Shown piece after piece: positions 41,762-52,100 of a stretch of DNA of 64,000 bases. The notes beneath the pieces are model-generated. The model had not been told where the DNA came from. It worked only from the letters and a program-made list of their open reading frames with translations, and ran no database searches. Every line of letters begins with the position of its first letter. Positions within the stretch are counted from its first letter, which is position 1. The stretch comes from Paenibacillus sp. 19GGS1-52 (GTDB lineage Bacteria; Bacillota; Bacilli; Paenibacillales; Paenibacillaceae): assembly GCF_022369515.1 (NCBI RefSeq), contig NZ_CP059724.1, positions 6,696,001-6,760,000 on the forward strand. The letters are read 5' to 3'. The translations under genes were made by a program, and so were the position numbers.

Positions 41762-43419
41762 CGGCTCTCCTTTTTAACATCGAAATAGATGTCCGTCCCT
41801 TTATCTAACCTGTGGATCGTAAGTCCTATTCCATAGATCAACTTCACCCGCTGGTGTACATTAAACAGTCCTATCTTATTCTCCGGCATATTGCCGCTAT
41901 AAACCTTCTCTATGGTCTCCTGACTAATGCCAGCTCCGGTATCCTTAATGCCGACCCGCACGGTATCGCCTTGATCTTTTACCGAAATCGTAACGACACC
42001 CGTTCCCTTCTCCTTGAGGATTCCATGGATGATCGCATTCTCTACCAGCGGCTGAATGATCAGGCTGGGAATACGCACCTGCACCTCGTCAATCTCATAC
42101 AACACGGTAAGTCGGTCGCCGAAGCGTGCTTTTTCAATCTCCACATATTGCCGAACCTGCTGCAGCTCCCGCTTGATATCAATGAATTCATCCGTCAGCT
42201 CCAGATTGTATCTCATATACCCTGATAAATTCACGATCAACTCTCGCGCCTTATCGGGGTCAATCCGGATGGACGAGATAATCGCATTCAGTGCATTGAA
42301 CAGAAAATGTGGATTGATGCTCGTCTGCAACGCCTTCAGCTCCGCTTTATTAGCCATTTCCTTAATGCCCTCCACCCGTGATACTTCCATCAATGTAGAG
42401 ATGATCTGCGACAAGCCAACCGCCATCGCCTGAAGTGAATACGTGATTTTGTGAGCTTTGGTGTAATAAATCTTCAGCGCTCCCGTCACTTCTCCCTTCT
42501 CCGTAAGAGGGATAATGATCAGCGATTTGATCTGCGAATGAAGATAATCCGTATCGTCGTTGCGGATCGTAATCTCTCCACTGGACAACGTCTCCTTGGT
42601 TTCGTCGCTAATAATCTCGTTGGTCGTGGCATAATACTCTTCTCCAACACCCACATAAGCAAGAATCAAGCGTGTATCCGTAATCGCTACCGCATCTGCA
42701 CCGATGTCCTCTTTAATAATCTGGCAGATGGTACGCAGCGACTGTGGATTGATGGTGCGAAAATAGGGCAGTGTCTTGTTGGCAATATCGAGCGCCAGCT
42801 TGGATTGTTTGGCGGCTATCCGCTCTTTCTCCCCCTCCACGCTCTGCACGAGCATAACGATCATGCCGACACTAAGCTGGCTTATAATCATTGGAAAAGC
42901 GATCTTGGACACAATATCCACGCCCAGCGACGTAGGATTAGCCATTACCAAGATTAGCACCATCGTTAACGCCTCACAGCCCATCCCAGCCAGAATACCC
43001 GCGATCCAGCGACGTTCACTAGAGACGCGGCGGTAAATCATCCCCGAAACCACACCGGCTGTAATACTCGTGATCAGACAAGGCACAGAGGTGACCCCTC
43101 CGATATCAATCAGAAAACGGTGCAGCCCTGAAATGATACCCGTAATGAGTCCTACCCATGGACCGAACAGTATCCCCCCAGCCATGATGGCGATGATCCG
43201 CACATTAACGAGCGAGCCTTCGACATTGATTCCGCTATACGTCCCGAAGATGGCAAAGGCGCTGAAAATTACCGAACCTATTACAAGCTCCTGCGGAGTG
43301 TAGGCCCCTTTTTGAAAAATTTCCTTAAATCGCGGCAGACGCGTCAGCACAAATAGACACATCAACAGCAAAGCAGCTCTTTCGAACAGCTGCAGCAGAA
43401 TCGTAAACGTATATTGCAT
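41758..43419 (-). CDS. LytS-type sensor histidine kinase
   Basis: About 553 residues from the ATG at 43419 (GGAGGCC six bases upstream). The 5TM-5TMR_LYT membrane domain (about 1-190) shows FSAFAIFGTYSGINVEGSLVN-like NVRI...GGILFGPWVGLITG blocks. A GAF-like domain (about 215-340) follows. Then the His_kinase box with the phospho-His in SINPHFLFNALNAI and an HATPase domain (QPLVENAIIHG, KDTGAGI). Same domain order as LytS, YpdA and BtsS. Translationally coupled to its response regulator. Confidence 0.93.
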   Translation of the reverse strand: MQYTFTILLQLFERAALLLMCLFVLTRLPRFKEIFQKGAYTPQELVIGSVIFSAFAIFGTYSGINVEGSLVNVRIIAIMAGGILFGPWVGLITGIISGLHRFLIDIGGVTSVPCLITSITAGVVSGMIYRRVSSERRWIAGILAGMGCEALTMVLILVMANPTSLGVDIVSKIAFPMIISQLSVGMIVMLVQSVEGEKERIAAKQSKLALDIANKTLPYFRTINPQSLRTICQIIKEDIGADAVAITDTRLILAYVGVGEEYYATTNEIISDETKETLSSGEITIRNDDTDYLHSQIKSLIIIPLTEKGEVTGALKIYYTKAHKITYSLQAMAVGLSQIISTLMEVSRVEGIKEMANKAELKALQTSINPHFLFNALNAIISSIRIDPDKARELIVNLSGYMRYNLELTDEFIDIKRELQQVRQYVEIEKARFGDRLTVLYEIDEVQVRIPSLIIQPLVENAIIHGILKEKGTGVVTISVKDQGDTVRVGIKDTGAGISQETIEKVYSGNMPENKIGLFNVHQRVKLIYGIGLTIHRLDKGTDIYFDVKKESR

Positions 43420-43553
43420 GGTCACGGCCTCCAAAGGGACAATCTATCGGTTCATTATAAGGATAGTTTCTGTTGTTGTCCATGTTTCCCAATCTCTGGA
43501 TTTCTGTTACAATAAGAACATATATTCTCATCATACTGAGAGGATTTGAACGA

Positions 43554-43655
43554 ATGGAAACCGCCCATTTGGTTAGTGTAGTTCATGTTTTCCTTATTAG
43601 AGGTAACGAACTGTTACTTCTTAAACTTTTTCGTTACAGAACATTGGTCAGGTGA
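43554..43655 (+). pseudogene. Nudix hydrolase remnant (N-terminal stub)
   Basis: METAHLVSVVHVFLIRGNEL followed by LLLKLFRYRT resembles the first strands of Nudix hydrolases, but it stops after 33 codons, before any Nudix box. GAGAGG lies nine bases upstream of the ATG. The following 100 bases show no continuation in any frame, so the rest was deleted. Confidence 0.5.
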
Positions 43656-43752
43656 AATAAGGAATGCCGAGCCGCATAAATGCGCTGATTGGAATTTGGT
43701 TTTCTAGTCATGGTTGGAACCCATAGATTGTTAATCGTATAGGAGGTTAATT

Positions 43753-44331
43753 GTGCAGATACATACCGAGGAAGACATCATTCAGCTGGTTAAGGCAGAC
43801 CCTTGGATGATGGAGATATTAGCAGCTGCCAAGAGCTTGCAGTTACCGGATTGGTGGGTGTGTGCCGGTTTCGTACGCGCCAAGATCTGGGATGTATTAC
43901 ACGGCTTTGAGCAAAGAACAGCTTTGCCGGATGTGGATGTCATCTACTTCGATAGTACTAACCTTCAGGAAGCTGAAGAAAAGAAACTGGAAGCACGACT
44001 AAGAAGCATCAATCCTGCTATCCCCTGGTCCGTCAAAAATGAAGCAAGGATGCATGTTGTCAATAATCTGTCGCCTTATACCTCAGCCATAGATGCGATT
44101 TCCAAGTTTCCCGAAACCGCCACAGCGCTGGGGCTATCTCTGGATGAACAGGACAGAATCCTATTAACTGCACCACATGGCATCCAGGATGTTATTAATC
44201 TGATCCTTCGGCCAACGCCTCACTTTATAGAACATACAGAATTAATACCTATTTATGAAATGCGGCTTGTAAGTAAGAATTGGAAATCCATATGGACGGG
44301 ACTGGATATCTCTTCTAACAGTCAGGATTAA
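43753..44331 (+). CDS. Nucleotidyltransferase family protein (DUF925 type)
   Basis: 192 residues with the pattern of the NTP_transf_6/DUF925 family: WWVCAGFVRAKIWDVLHGFE, DVDVIYFDS (metal-binding Asp pair), and NEARMHVVNN. Function of the family is not established. The start is a GTG after ATAGGAGG. It lies downstream of the Nudix stub, with which it may once have been linked, and convergent to the chemotaxis receptor gene. Confidence 0.88.
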   Translation: MQIHTEEDIIQLVKADPWMMEILAAAKSLQLPDWWVCAGFVRAKIWDVLHGFEQRTALPDVDVIYFDSTNLQEAEEKKLEARLRSINPAIPWSVKNEARMHVVNNLSPYTSAIDAISKFPETATALGLSLDEQDRILLTAPHGIQDVINLILRPTPHFIEHTELIPIYEMRLVSKNWKSIWTGLDISSNSQD

Positions 44332-44351
44332 TGATCTCTGCACACGCAATA

Positions 44352-44391
44352 GAAGCGGCTAGCCTGTCCTTTGAGGGACGGCCGCCGCTTC
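44352..44391. other. Long GC-rich hairpin between convergent genes
   Basis: GAAGCGGC...GCCGCTTC outer and GTCC...GGAC inner stems. No U tract on either side, so termination is uncertain. It shares the ..GTCC-loop-GGACGG.. core style with the hairpins at 17149 and 24117. Confidence 0.45.
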
Positions 44392-44441
44392 CGCGAGAAA
44401 TAACATTTTATAAATGAACGCTTGAACGCTGATGACTAGTC

Positions 44442-45959
44442 CTAGACTGCTATATCTATGCCGACCACGCCCACGATCTCTCCCTGGCGATTCCTGATCG
44501 CCCGCGATAGAGTGATGCAGGAGCGCTTGGTAATCGCTGAAACATAAGGCTTCGAGACAAATTCGCCTGCATCCATCGCTCCACTCCACCATTCCCGCCG
44601 TTTGGCGTTCAACAGACCTGCCGCAGGTTCAGAGTAAATAAAGGTGCCATCCGTACGATTTGACCAGATCGCCTGCACATCAGGCGCTTTTTGGATGCAT
44701 GCAGCCAGAACACCGCCATGACTTGCTGGGTCCGGTATGTACAGCTCGTCTTTAACCGAAATATTTTCGAGCAGACTCTGCATTTCCTGCAATTTCTCGG
44801 CATATGGACTGAGCTCAATTTCTTCTCTGCCAGCAATGCTGTTAACCGATTGCTGTAGGAATTGCGACTCGGCAAGTAGATTGGCGCTGATATCATTCAA
44901 CTGACCGATCTGTGTGCGCTGCCGTGTCACCTGCTCCAGGGTCTGATCAACATTAGCAATCGTCTCATTTACGATAGCTACCGCCATACGCAGCTCGGAA
45001 GTGATCTCCCCGATCAGCGTGCTCTGCTGAGAAGCTGCAGCGACTGTATCAACGACGACGGTCCCTACCTCTTCAACTCTTGCGGCTATATCATCCAGTC
45101 GCAGCTTCACCGTACCTACCTCATTCACCCCGCGGTCCACAGCGACCTGCTCTTTTGTAACTGAATCCAGCACCTGCCTAACCCCATTATTAATATCCAG
45201 GAGAAGGCCTGAGGAGCGGTCTACGGAAGCCTTGCTCTGATCAGCCAGCTGCCGAATCCGACCAGCAACTACAGCAAATCCTCGCCCTTGCTCCCCCGCA
45301 CGTGCCGCTTCAATGGAAGCATTTAAGGCCAGTAAGGCGGTTTCGTTAACAATCCCAACGATAAGCGAATTGATTTCCTCTACCATAGCAATATGTTGGC
45401 TTAAGGTTGTGAATTTGGTCAACATATCCCCGCTCTGCTCTTTCAGCTCCTCCATCACAGCATCCGTGATTTTCAAAGAATCCAGCATCTCGGCCATGCC
45501 CTGACGCGTGCCGTGCATATTTGCTCCCAGCCTGCCGGTCAGCTCCCCGATATGAGATGTGACTGCTGCCACTCCGCCCATAGTCTCAAAAGCACCCTCT
45601 ATATTCGTCTTAGCATCGTAGCTGCGTATCCGCAGGTCTGTCTCATAAGCGTGTGAATAATCTGCCGTCTGCTGCAATTCCTCTGTATGTCGGCTGATTT
45701 CCTCAAGGGCTCCATACAGTCGATCCGTGGTCACTACAATCTCATTACTCAGCAGATTAACCTTATCTCTAGCATCCTCCAACAGTGCGTCCTTACGTAA
45801 TCCACTGCGATAAATATTCCACGAAATCAGTCCCAGTAAGATCATCAAGCACACGAACACAATCTTATGTACCCAGAACATCTCAATCCACACACTGTAC
45901 AGACCTATAAGCAGTAATAGAACGACTAACAAACCTAAGTTTCGGCGATTCCGTATCAT
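44442..45959 (-). CDS. Methyl-accepting chemotaxis-type receptor with C-terminal Cache-like domain
   Basis: 505 residues. Two adjacent N-terminal membrane helices (about 7-25 and 29-47) with almost no extracellular loop. The receptor signalling domain (about 100-370) has the tip motif INSLIVGIVNETALLALNAS followed by IEAARAGEQGRGFAVVAG. After the signalling domain a Cache/PDC-like module (about 395-505) contains REWWSGAMDAGEFVSKPYVS, AITKRSCITLSRAI and EIVGVVGIDIAV. The ligand-type domain is thus cytoplasmic and C-terminal, the reverse of classical receptors. The gene may be cotranscribed with the FAD oxidoreductase gene upstream (74 bases apart). Confidence 0.9.
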   Translation of the reverse strand: MIRNRRNLGLLVVLLLLIGLYSVWIEMFWVHKIVFVCLMILLGLISWNIYRSGLRKDALLEDARDKVNLLSNEIVVTTDRLYGALEEISRHTEELQQTADYSHAYETDLRIRSYDAKTNIEGAFETMGGVAAVTSHIGELTGRLGANMHGTRQGMAEMLDSLKITDAVMEELKEQSGDMLTKFTTLSQHIAMVEEINSLIVGIVNETALLALNASIEAARAGEQGRGFAVVAGRIRQLADQSKASVDRSSGLLLDINNGVRQVLDSVTKEQVAVDRGVNEVGTVKLRLDDIAARVEEVGTVVVDTVAAASQQSTLIGEITSELRMAVAIVNETIANVDQTLEQVTRQRTQIGQLNDISANLLAESQFLQQSVNSIAGREEIELSPYAEKLQEMQSLLENISVKDELYIPDPASHGGVLAACIQKAPDVQAIWSNRTDGTFIYSEPAAGLLNAKRREWWSGAMDAGEFVSKPYVSAITKRSCITLSRAIRNRQGEIVGVVGIDIAV

Positions 45960-45973
45960 TTACACCCACTCCA

Positions 45974-46013
45974 CTCTGCTGATGTTATGTATCCTAACAT
46001 TATATCAGCAGAG
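45974..46013 (-). other. Hairpin in the leader of the chemotaxis receptor gene
   Basis: CTCTGCTGAT and ATCAGCAGAG are perfect 10-bp arms with further partial pairing inside. It lies between the FAD gene stop and the receptor ATG. No U tract; may be an mRNA processing or stability element. Confidence 0.4.
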
Positions 46014-46033
46014 ATTGTGAAAAGAAATACTTT

Positions 46034-47467
46034 CTATTCCATACGCTCCATCATCGCCCGGGCAATCCACACTCCGGCCGCCCCAGCCTGCGCCAAACCA
46101 CGGGTGATCCCTGCTCCATCCCCACCGCAGTACAGGCCGGCGATTTCTGTCTCAAATTTCTCCGTTAGCTTCGGCCGGGCTGAATAAAATTTCGCTTCCA
46201 CTCCATAGAACAAAGTGTGCTCAGAGGCGATACCCGGTGTTACTTTTTCCAGCGCCTCTACCATTTCAATCAGACTTTTCATCGTATTGTACGGCAGCAC
46301 CAGCCCGAGGTCGCCCGGCACGGCCTCTTTCAGTGTCGGCTCTAGGAACCCTTCACTGATCCGCGTTTCTGTCGAGCGCCGTCCGCGCAGAATATCTCCG
46401 TACTTCTGCACAATCACCCCGCCATTGGATAAATCATTAGCTCTTTTGCAGATCTCCCGGGCGTACTCATTCGGTTTATCAAAAGGCTCTGTAAAGGTAT
46501 GCGAGACCAGCAATGCAAAGTTAGTATTCTTAGAGCCGAGTGCTGGATCTTTAAAAGAGTGTCCATTCGCTGCCATAACTCCACTGTGATTCTCCACAAC
46601 AACATGTCCAGAAGGATTGCTGCAAAAGGTACGCACTCGGGTGCCCACAGAAGTATTGAAGATGAACTTCCCTTCATACAGATGCTCATTGATCTCCCGC
46701 ATGACCACATCGGAGGTTTCTACTCGCACGCCAACATCCACCTGGTTATTGTACATTTTGAGGCGACGTTTCTTCAGGATCTCCGTCAGCCAAGCTGAGC
46801 CGTCACGGCCCGGTGCAATCATCACCAGAGCAGCTTCATGGGTATCGCCATTCTTGAACGTTATGCCCGTAATGCGTTGCGCACCTTGTTCCTTGACAGT
46901 GTTAATATCTTGAACCTCTGTCTTAAATACCATCTCAATGCGTGTCTTTAAATATTCATATATAGATTTAAGAATCTCCAGATTCTGTTCTGTGCCAAGA
47001 TGACGTACCTGCGCACGCAGCAGCTTTAATCCAGCAGCATAACCCCGCTGCTCAATACTACGGATACTTTCAGTGGTAGGATCAGTAATATTCTGTGTAG
47101 CTCCATGTTCTAGGTTCACATCGTCAACATAACGGATCAGCTCCAGCACCTTGGATGGAGGTAAATAATCCGTCATCCAGCCACCGAACTCGGTTGTGAT
47201 ATTAAATTTGCCGTCGCTGTAAGCTCCTGCTCCCCCAAAGCCGGCAGTGATAGAGCAGGCTGGCATACAGCCAGCAAATTCCTTGCGGCCTGAGGCGGGT
47301 GGACACAGCTTGATTTTCTCCTCCAGAATAGGACAATTGCGGCGATAGATATCATGACCCTTGTCCACAAGCAACACCTTTAAGTGCGGCGCCTTACGCG
47401 TCAGCTCATAGCAAGCAAAAATCCCAGCCGGACCTGCACCAACTACTATCACATCGTATTTACTCAT
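46034..47467 (-). CDS. FAD-dependent dehydrogenase, COG2509-like
   Basis: About 477 residues. The N-terminal dinucleotide-binding fold reads DVIVVGAGPAGIFACYELTR; a Cys-containing CPPASGRKEFAGCMPACSIT and GFGGAGAYSDGKFNIT block follows; the C-terminal FAD motif is GLYCGGDGAGITRGLAQAGAAG. This is the uncharacterised family related to NAD(FAD)-utilising dehydrogenases. AGGAGG lies five bases before the ATG at 47467. Its leader carries a guanine-class aptamer followed by a terminator, so expression should fall when guanine is abundant. That links it to purine metabolism, though no reaction is known. Confidence 0.88.
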   Translation of the reverse strand: MSKYDVIVVGAGPAGIFACYELTRKAPHLKVLLVDKGHDIYRRNCPILEEKIKLCPPASGRKEFAGCMPACSITAGFGGAGAYSDGKFNITTEFGGWMTDYLPPSKVLELIRYVDDVNLEHGATQNITDPTTESIRSIEQRGYAAGLKLLRAQVRHLGTEQNLEILKSIYEYLKTRIEMVFKTEVQDINTVKEQGAQRITGITFKNGDTHEAALVMIAPGRDGSAWLTEILKKRRLKMYNNQVDVGVRVETSDVVMREINEHLYEGKFIFNTSVGTRVRTFCSNPSGHVVVENHSGVMAANGHSFKDPALGSKNTNFALLVSHTFTEPFDKPNEYAREICKRANDLSNGGVIVQKYGDILRGRRSTETRISEGFLEPTLKEAVPGDLGLVLPYNTMKSLIEMVEALEKVTPGIASEHTLFYGVEAKFYSARPKLTEKFETEIAGLYCGGDGAGITRGLAQAGAAGVWIARAMMERME

Positions 47468-47510
47468 CATATCCTCCTAAAAGTTCTGCTAGTTTCCTAA
47501 ATAGAACAAC

Positions 47511-47560
47511 AAAAAAATCCCGACTATTTCATAGGTATGCAAAAAGCATCCTATTCGTAG
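47511..47560 (-). terminator. Riboswitch-controlled terminator
   Basis: On the minus strand TAGGATGC pairs with GCATaCCTA, extended by CTA/TAG, and is followed by seven U (47517-47511). Its 5' strand overlaps the aptamer P1 3' strand (CTACGAA), the classic arrangement for a mutually exclusive antiterminator. Confidence 0.7.
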
Positions 47561-47618
47561 CAAGGAATTTACGGTTCCCTGTAGAAACCCCCAAACCTTA
47601 TCATTGAGGATATACGAA
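47554..47618 (-). promoter_or_regulatory. Guanine-class purine riboswitch aptamer
   Basis: 65 bases on the minus strand. P1 is TTCGTAT with CTACGAA, P2 is CCTCAA with TTTGGGG, and P3 is AGGGAA with TTCCTT. J2/3 is TTTCTAC, L2 TGATAAGG and L3 CCGTAAA, all conserved purine-aptamer elements. The specificity base (position 74 in xpt numbering) is C, in GCTACG, which selects guanine or hypoxanthine rather than adenine. A terminator follows, consistent with an off switch for the FAD dehydrogenase gene. Confidence 0.88.
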
Positions 47619-47847
47619 CAGCTTATTTATTTTATGAGCCAATAGAAATTTTATAGAAAATAAACGAATGTGTCAAGTTAATATCCTCTTAATAATTCGT
47701 ATTTATATTACATATCCATGAAATATACTATGAACAATCTAGTAACAGGAGCCAAATCCGAACATTATCATCATTACACCTCTTGGAAGGAACTAGTGGA
47801 CTTTTGTCGAATATATTATTATCACCACCGGAAAAGAGGAACACCTA

Positions 47848-48942
47848 ATGTTTACCCTTCCGCAAACTCCTCGCCAGAACTATTGGAACCGTATGCTCCT
47901 CAATGCGCTTTGGATCGTACTTTTAGTATATTTAGCGAGTCAAATTTTCGTTATCCTTTCCATGTGGAACACCAGGCCTCAACTCTCGACCGGAAATTAT
48001 TTTTTCCTCCATGTACTGGTTCCAGTTGTTATTATATTTATTCTGAACTTAATTCTGGAATATATATATAAACGCAAACCTCAATTCACCGAGCTTTCAA
48101 TTACCATCGCCAGTCATCTGTTCGCGATCCTGATTATCATGTATATCAGTCCTGAAATTCATGTGCAACCACTTATTATGCTGCTTCCGCTGCTTGTCTC
48201 TATGATTTATTTAAAAGCTAGCTATTTGCTGGCTTCTACAGCCGTTTGCCTGTTCTATATCATTCTATTGTTTCTTACCACATCAACCTATGACTATACC
48301 TTGCGTGTTGATAACATCATTATAGCTATTATTTTTGCCGGAACTTCACTGGCTGGATTCGGCGTCATTGGCCGCGGTCAAGACCTTATACAATCGTTGA
48401 AGACTTCAGTGAAATCAGAACAAGATCTGCGGATTCAGAACATCATTATGGATCGTCTGTCCAAGATCGATCCGCTCACCGATCTGTACAATCATAAAAC
48501 CTTTCATGAATATTTAGGTTGGCTAATTGAACACCAGCAGAACAATCCATTTCCAATGCAGTTGGGGATTATGGATATTGATGATTTTAAACAGGTAAAT
48601 GATTTGTACGGGCACCGTATTGGAGATATTGTCCTTAAGCAAGTGGCAGCAATTGTGTTGAAGGAGGTTGGAACTGACGACTTCGCCGCCCGTTATGGCG
48701 GAGAAGAATTCGCAATTATTCTGACCGCCAAGACGCTGGAAGAATCCTATGAGATTATGGAGCGTATACGGACGGGTATCGCAGGGATGTTCATAAGTGA
48801 AATGGAAGGCAAAACGGTGACAGTGAGCATCGGGATGCATGACTTAGCAGGTACGGATTCCAAGAACTCCATCTTCCAAAAAACGGATGATGCCCTTTAC
48901 GAAGCGAAGCGGACGGGGAAGAACAAAATAGTGCTTGTCTAA
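47848..48942 (+). CDS. Membrane-bound GGDEF diguanylate cyclase
   Basis: 364 residues. Six hydrophobic segments (about 17-190) form an MHYT/7TM-like sensor without a recognisable extracellular domain. A GGDEF domain (about 205-364) carries DIDDFKQVNDLYGHRIGD and the active-type RYGGEEFAII. No inhibitory RxxD site is evident. AAAAGAGGAACACCT precedes the ATG. Divergent from the riboswitch-controlled FAD gene; followed by a terminator. It probably makes c-di-GMP that could feed the sinI riboswitch. Confidence 0.92.
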   Translation: MFTLPQTPRQNYWNRMLLNALWIVLLVYLASQIFVILSMWNTRPQLSTGNYFFLHVLVPVVIIFILNLILEYIYKRKPQFTELSITIASHLFAILIIMYISPEIHVQPLIMLLPLLVSMIYLKASYLLASTAVCLFYIILLFLTTSTYDYTLRVDNIIIAIIFAGTSLAGFGVIGRGQDLIQSLKTSVKSEQDLRIQNIIMDRLSKIDPLTDLYNHKTFHEYLGWLIEHQQNNPFPMQLGIMDIDDFKQVNDLYGHRIGDIVLKQVAAIVLKEVGTDDFAARYGGEEFAIILTAKTLEESYEIMERIRTGIAGMFISEMEGKTVTVSIGMHDLAGTDSKNSIFQKTDDALYEAKRTGKNKIVLV

Positions 48943-49068
48943 AAAGGCTCAACACTGAGTGCTTGATATTAACCTGAAATAGTCAAAACGCGCATAAAGC
49001 AACTTCCAATCGGAGTAACTGAGGTGAGTTCGTCGTGTGAAACCTATACATTCTTATCTTTTAATAAG

Positions 49069-49104
49069 AACGAGCCTCGGAGTTCTCTCCGAGGCCCGTT
49101 TTTT
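49069..49104 (+). terminator. Terminator between convergent GGDEF genes
   Basis: ACG-a-GCCTCGGAG pairs with CTCCGAGGC-c-CGT, followed by TTTTTT. Confidence 0.88.
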
Positions 49105-49116
49105 ACTAACTTGTGT

Positions 49117-52100
49117 CTATACCCCGTAGCACTTCTCCGGTATGAGAAAGGGTTCTAGTTGACTTACTGGTACTGCTCTACTTATCAGGTAGCCTTGTAT
49201 CTTATCGCAACCGGCTTCTTTAAGGAAAGCCAGTTGGCTGACATCTTCTACACCCTCCGCCACGACCTCTAGTCCCATGGTATGACCCAACTGTACAATA
49301 GTCTGGACGAAAGATTGACTATAAGCTTTGTCTGCTAATGAATCAATAAAGGTCTTGTCCATTTTGAGCGTGGAAATAGGTAGTTGCTGTAAATAGCTGA
49401 GCGAAGAATAGCCAGTCCCGAAATCATCCAAAGCGATCCGGATACCGCGCGATTTCAGGAATTCCAGCTTGCTGACAATGCTGTCGAAGGATTCCATAAA
49501 GATCGACTCGGTGATTTCAAGTTCGAGGCAGTTTGGCATCAGGCCACTAACGGCCAGACTATCCAGCACAATATCGGTGAAATCATCCTGCAGCATCTGA
49601 ATAACAGAAATGTTTACCGAAATTTTATAGTGGCTGCCTACCCTGTCGTGAATGCCCTTCATCACGTGGCAGGCTTCTCTAAGCACCCATTCCCCAATGT
49701 ACACAATTAATCTGGAATCTTCGGCTATTTTAATAAATGAAAGAGGCGAGACAAAACCCAGTTCCGGGCTGTTCCAGCGGATTAACGCTTCAAAGCCGGA
49801 GATTAACCCGGTCTCGATATCTACCTGAGGCTGGTAATACAGCTCAAATTCATTATCATTCATCGCGCTTCGCAAATGTTTTTCAATATTCATGCGCTCA
49901 TTAAAAGCAGTATGCATCGACTTATCGTAGACTACATATCTGCCCTTACCCTCTTCTTTGGCACGGTACATGGCTACATCGGCATTCTTCAGGATTTCTT
50001 CTGTAGTTTCACCGTCTTCCGGATAAAATGAAATGCCAATGCTGACAGTGACATACAAGTTACTTTCTCCGACCAGAAATGACTTTCTGAAAGCTCTCAT
50101 AATATTCTCTGCCAATGTGAACACGGCTTCAGGGTTCTCCTCATCTTTGAGGAAAATCACGAATTCATCGCCACCCAAGCGCGACAGCACATCACCTTCA
50201 CTAACAACAGACTGCAATCTTTCGCTCGCTTTACGGATCAGAATGTCTCCAAATTTATGCCCCAATGTATCGTTAATGTATTTGAAATTGTCAGTATCCA
50301 CGAACAGCAGCGCTGCCGTACCTCCTGGACGTCGAAAGAAATTCTCCATGGACTCCAGCAAGGATACACGGTTAGGCAGATTGCTCAAAGAGTCCACATA
50401 AGCCAAGCGGTGCATATTCTTCTGATTCTCCAGCAGCATATCATATTGTCCCACCAGCTCCTGCTGGGTTGCCGTAAGCTGCTCATACGTAGCTTCAAGC
50501 TCCTGATAGCTGTTGTTCAGCTTGAACTCTACCTGTTTGCGTTTACTGATATCAATCAATGAACCAATAAATAAAAGGATTTTGTCCCTTGGATCAACGA
50601 TCGCTTTACCCCTAACCTCAAACCATATAAATTTGTTATCCTTGGTACGCATCCGGTATTCGGTCTCATAAATAGGAGTAAGGCCAGTAAGATGTTCCTG
50701 CCTTGCTTTACGGGAGGACTCTTGGTCATCTGGGTGAATAACACTAAGCACCCCTCCCTCGAACGAATTGATCTCTTCCTCACTGTAACCCATAACCTCA
50801 TACCAACGATCCGACAGGATATAGTGCCCATCCTCCCAATCAAGTTCCCACATATATGCGCCTGAGCCCTCCGATGCCAGACGAAAGCGACGTTCACTGA
50901 TCCGCAGCTTGTCAAATTGATCGTGCAGCTCCACTTCCGTCGCTGCCAGCTCTTCATAAGTGGATTCCAGTTCCTGATAGCTCCGCTGAAGCTCAAGCTC
51001 ATTTCTCTTGCGCTCATCAATATCCAATCCTACCAATACAAAGATCTTCGCTGTCTGCTTATCTAGTCCTTCGATTACGGTGGTCCGGATAGAGTAGTGC
51101 CGTGCTGCAGGAGCGTTATTTGGAAGCTTAAGCTCGACATTATTAACATAATCCTGCTGAATCGCACGATTCAGCAGTTGCCTGAGCTCAGCAGGACTAC
51201 CTTCCAGACCTGCGATATCATCTATACTTTTACCTAGTACATCTTTCTCTCGTAAACCCGTCATTTTCTCCGCATACTCGTTGAAGCGAACAGTCTTTTT
51301 ATCTGCCTGGACCGCCCAGATCATACTTTCGGTATGATTTATTACATCTTCAAAAAATTGCTGTTCAGAGTGAATGACCCTCCGCAAATGAGTAATATAC
51401 ATTTTTAATAAGACTACCCCAAATACCAATAAACAAAATCCAATGACTGCCCCAGATATAATGCGGCTACGTATCAAAGATTTATAATAATCAGAATGTT
51501 TCAAGAAATACTGCTGGTACAATTCTTCAAAAGCTCCAGAACGCTGTAGGCGCTCCAGCCGGGCATTAATATAAGAAACCAGCTCCGGCGAGGACTTATT
51601 GAGCCCATATGCAAAATCCCTCGGGTATAGATCACTCAGTTCACGTACAATGTTACCGGTTAATCCCTTATCCACAATCAGATAATCAACCACATCCTGA
51701 TTCTCGAATAAAAGGTCAATCTCCCCGTTGTCCAGTGCCTTCAGGGCATCCGGAACGGTTGCGTATTCTATGTATTGCTTAATTCCCGCCTTGCTGCGCA
51801 GTACACTTTCCGTGTACTGATCTTTGCCTACACCAATCTTATAATTACCTAAAGTGCTCAGGCTCACTTCACTTTTGAATACTTTGCTATGTCTCGCGTA
51901 GACGGAAATATAAGTTCTTAGTACAGGCTTTGAGAATAATACCTGCTGTTTTCTTTCATCGGTAACAGCCATAAGTCCGGTTGTATCAATATCTCCCTGA
52001 ATCAACCGCTTTTGCACATCGCCCCATTTACCTGTACTATAGTGGAGCATATAATCCTGTTTCTCAAAAATCATACTGGTCAGATCAACATCAAAACCGG

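Noticed and set aside
40985..41788. Plus-strand frame of 267 codons opposite the LytTR regulator
   Set aside because: Fully antisense to an intact gene with catalytic motifs; no ribosome site.
47554..47618. Adenine or 2'-deoxyguanosine specificity of the purine aptamer
   Set aside because: The base at the specificity position is C, not U, and the J2/3 TTTCTAC and both loops are of the standard guanine type.
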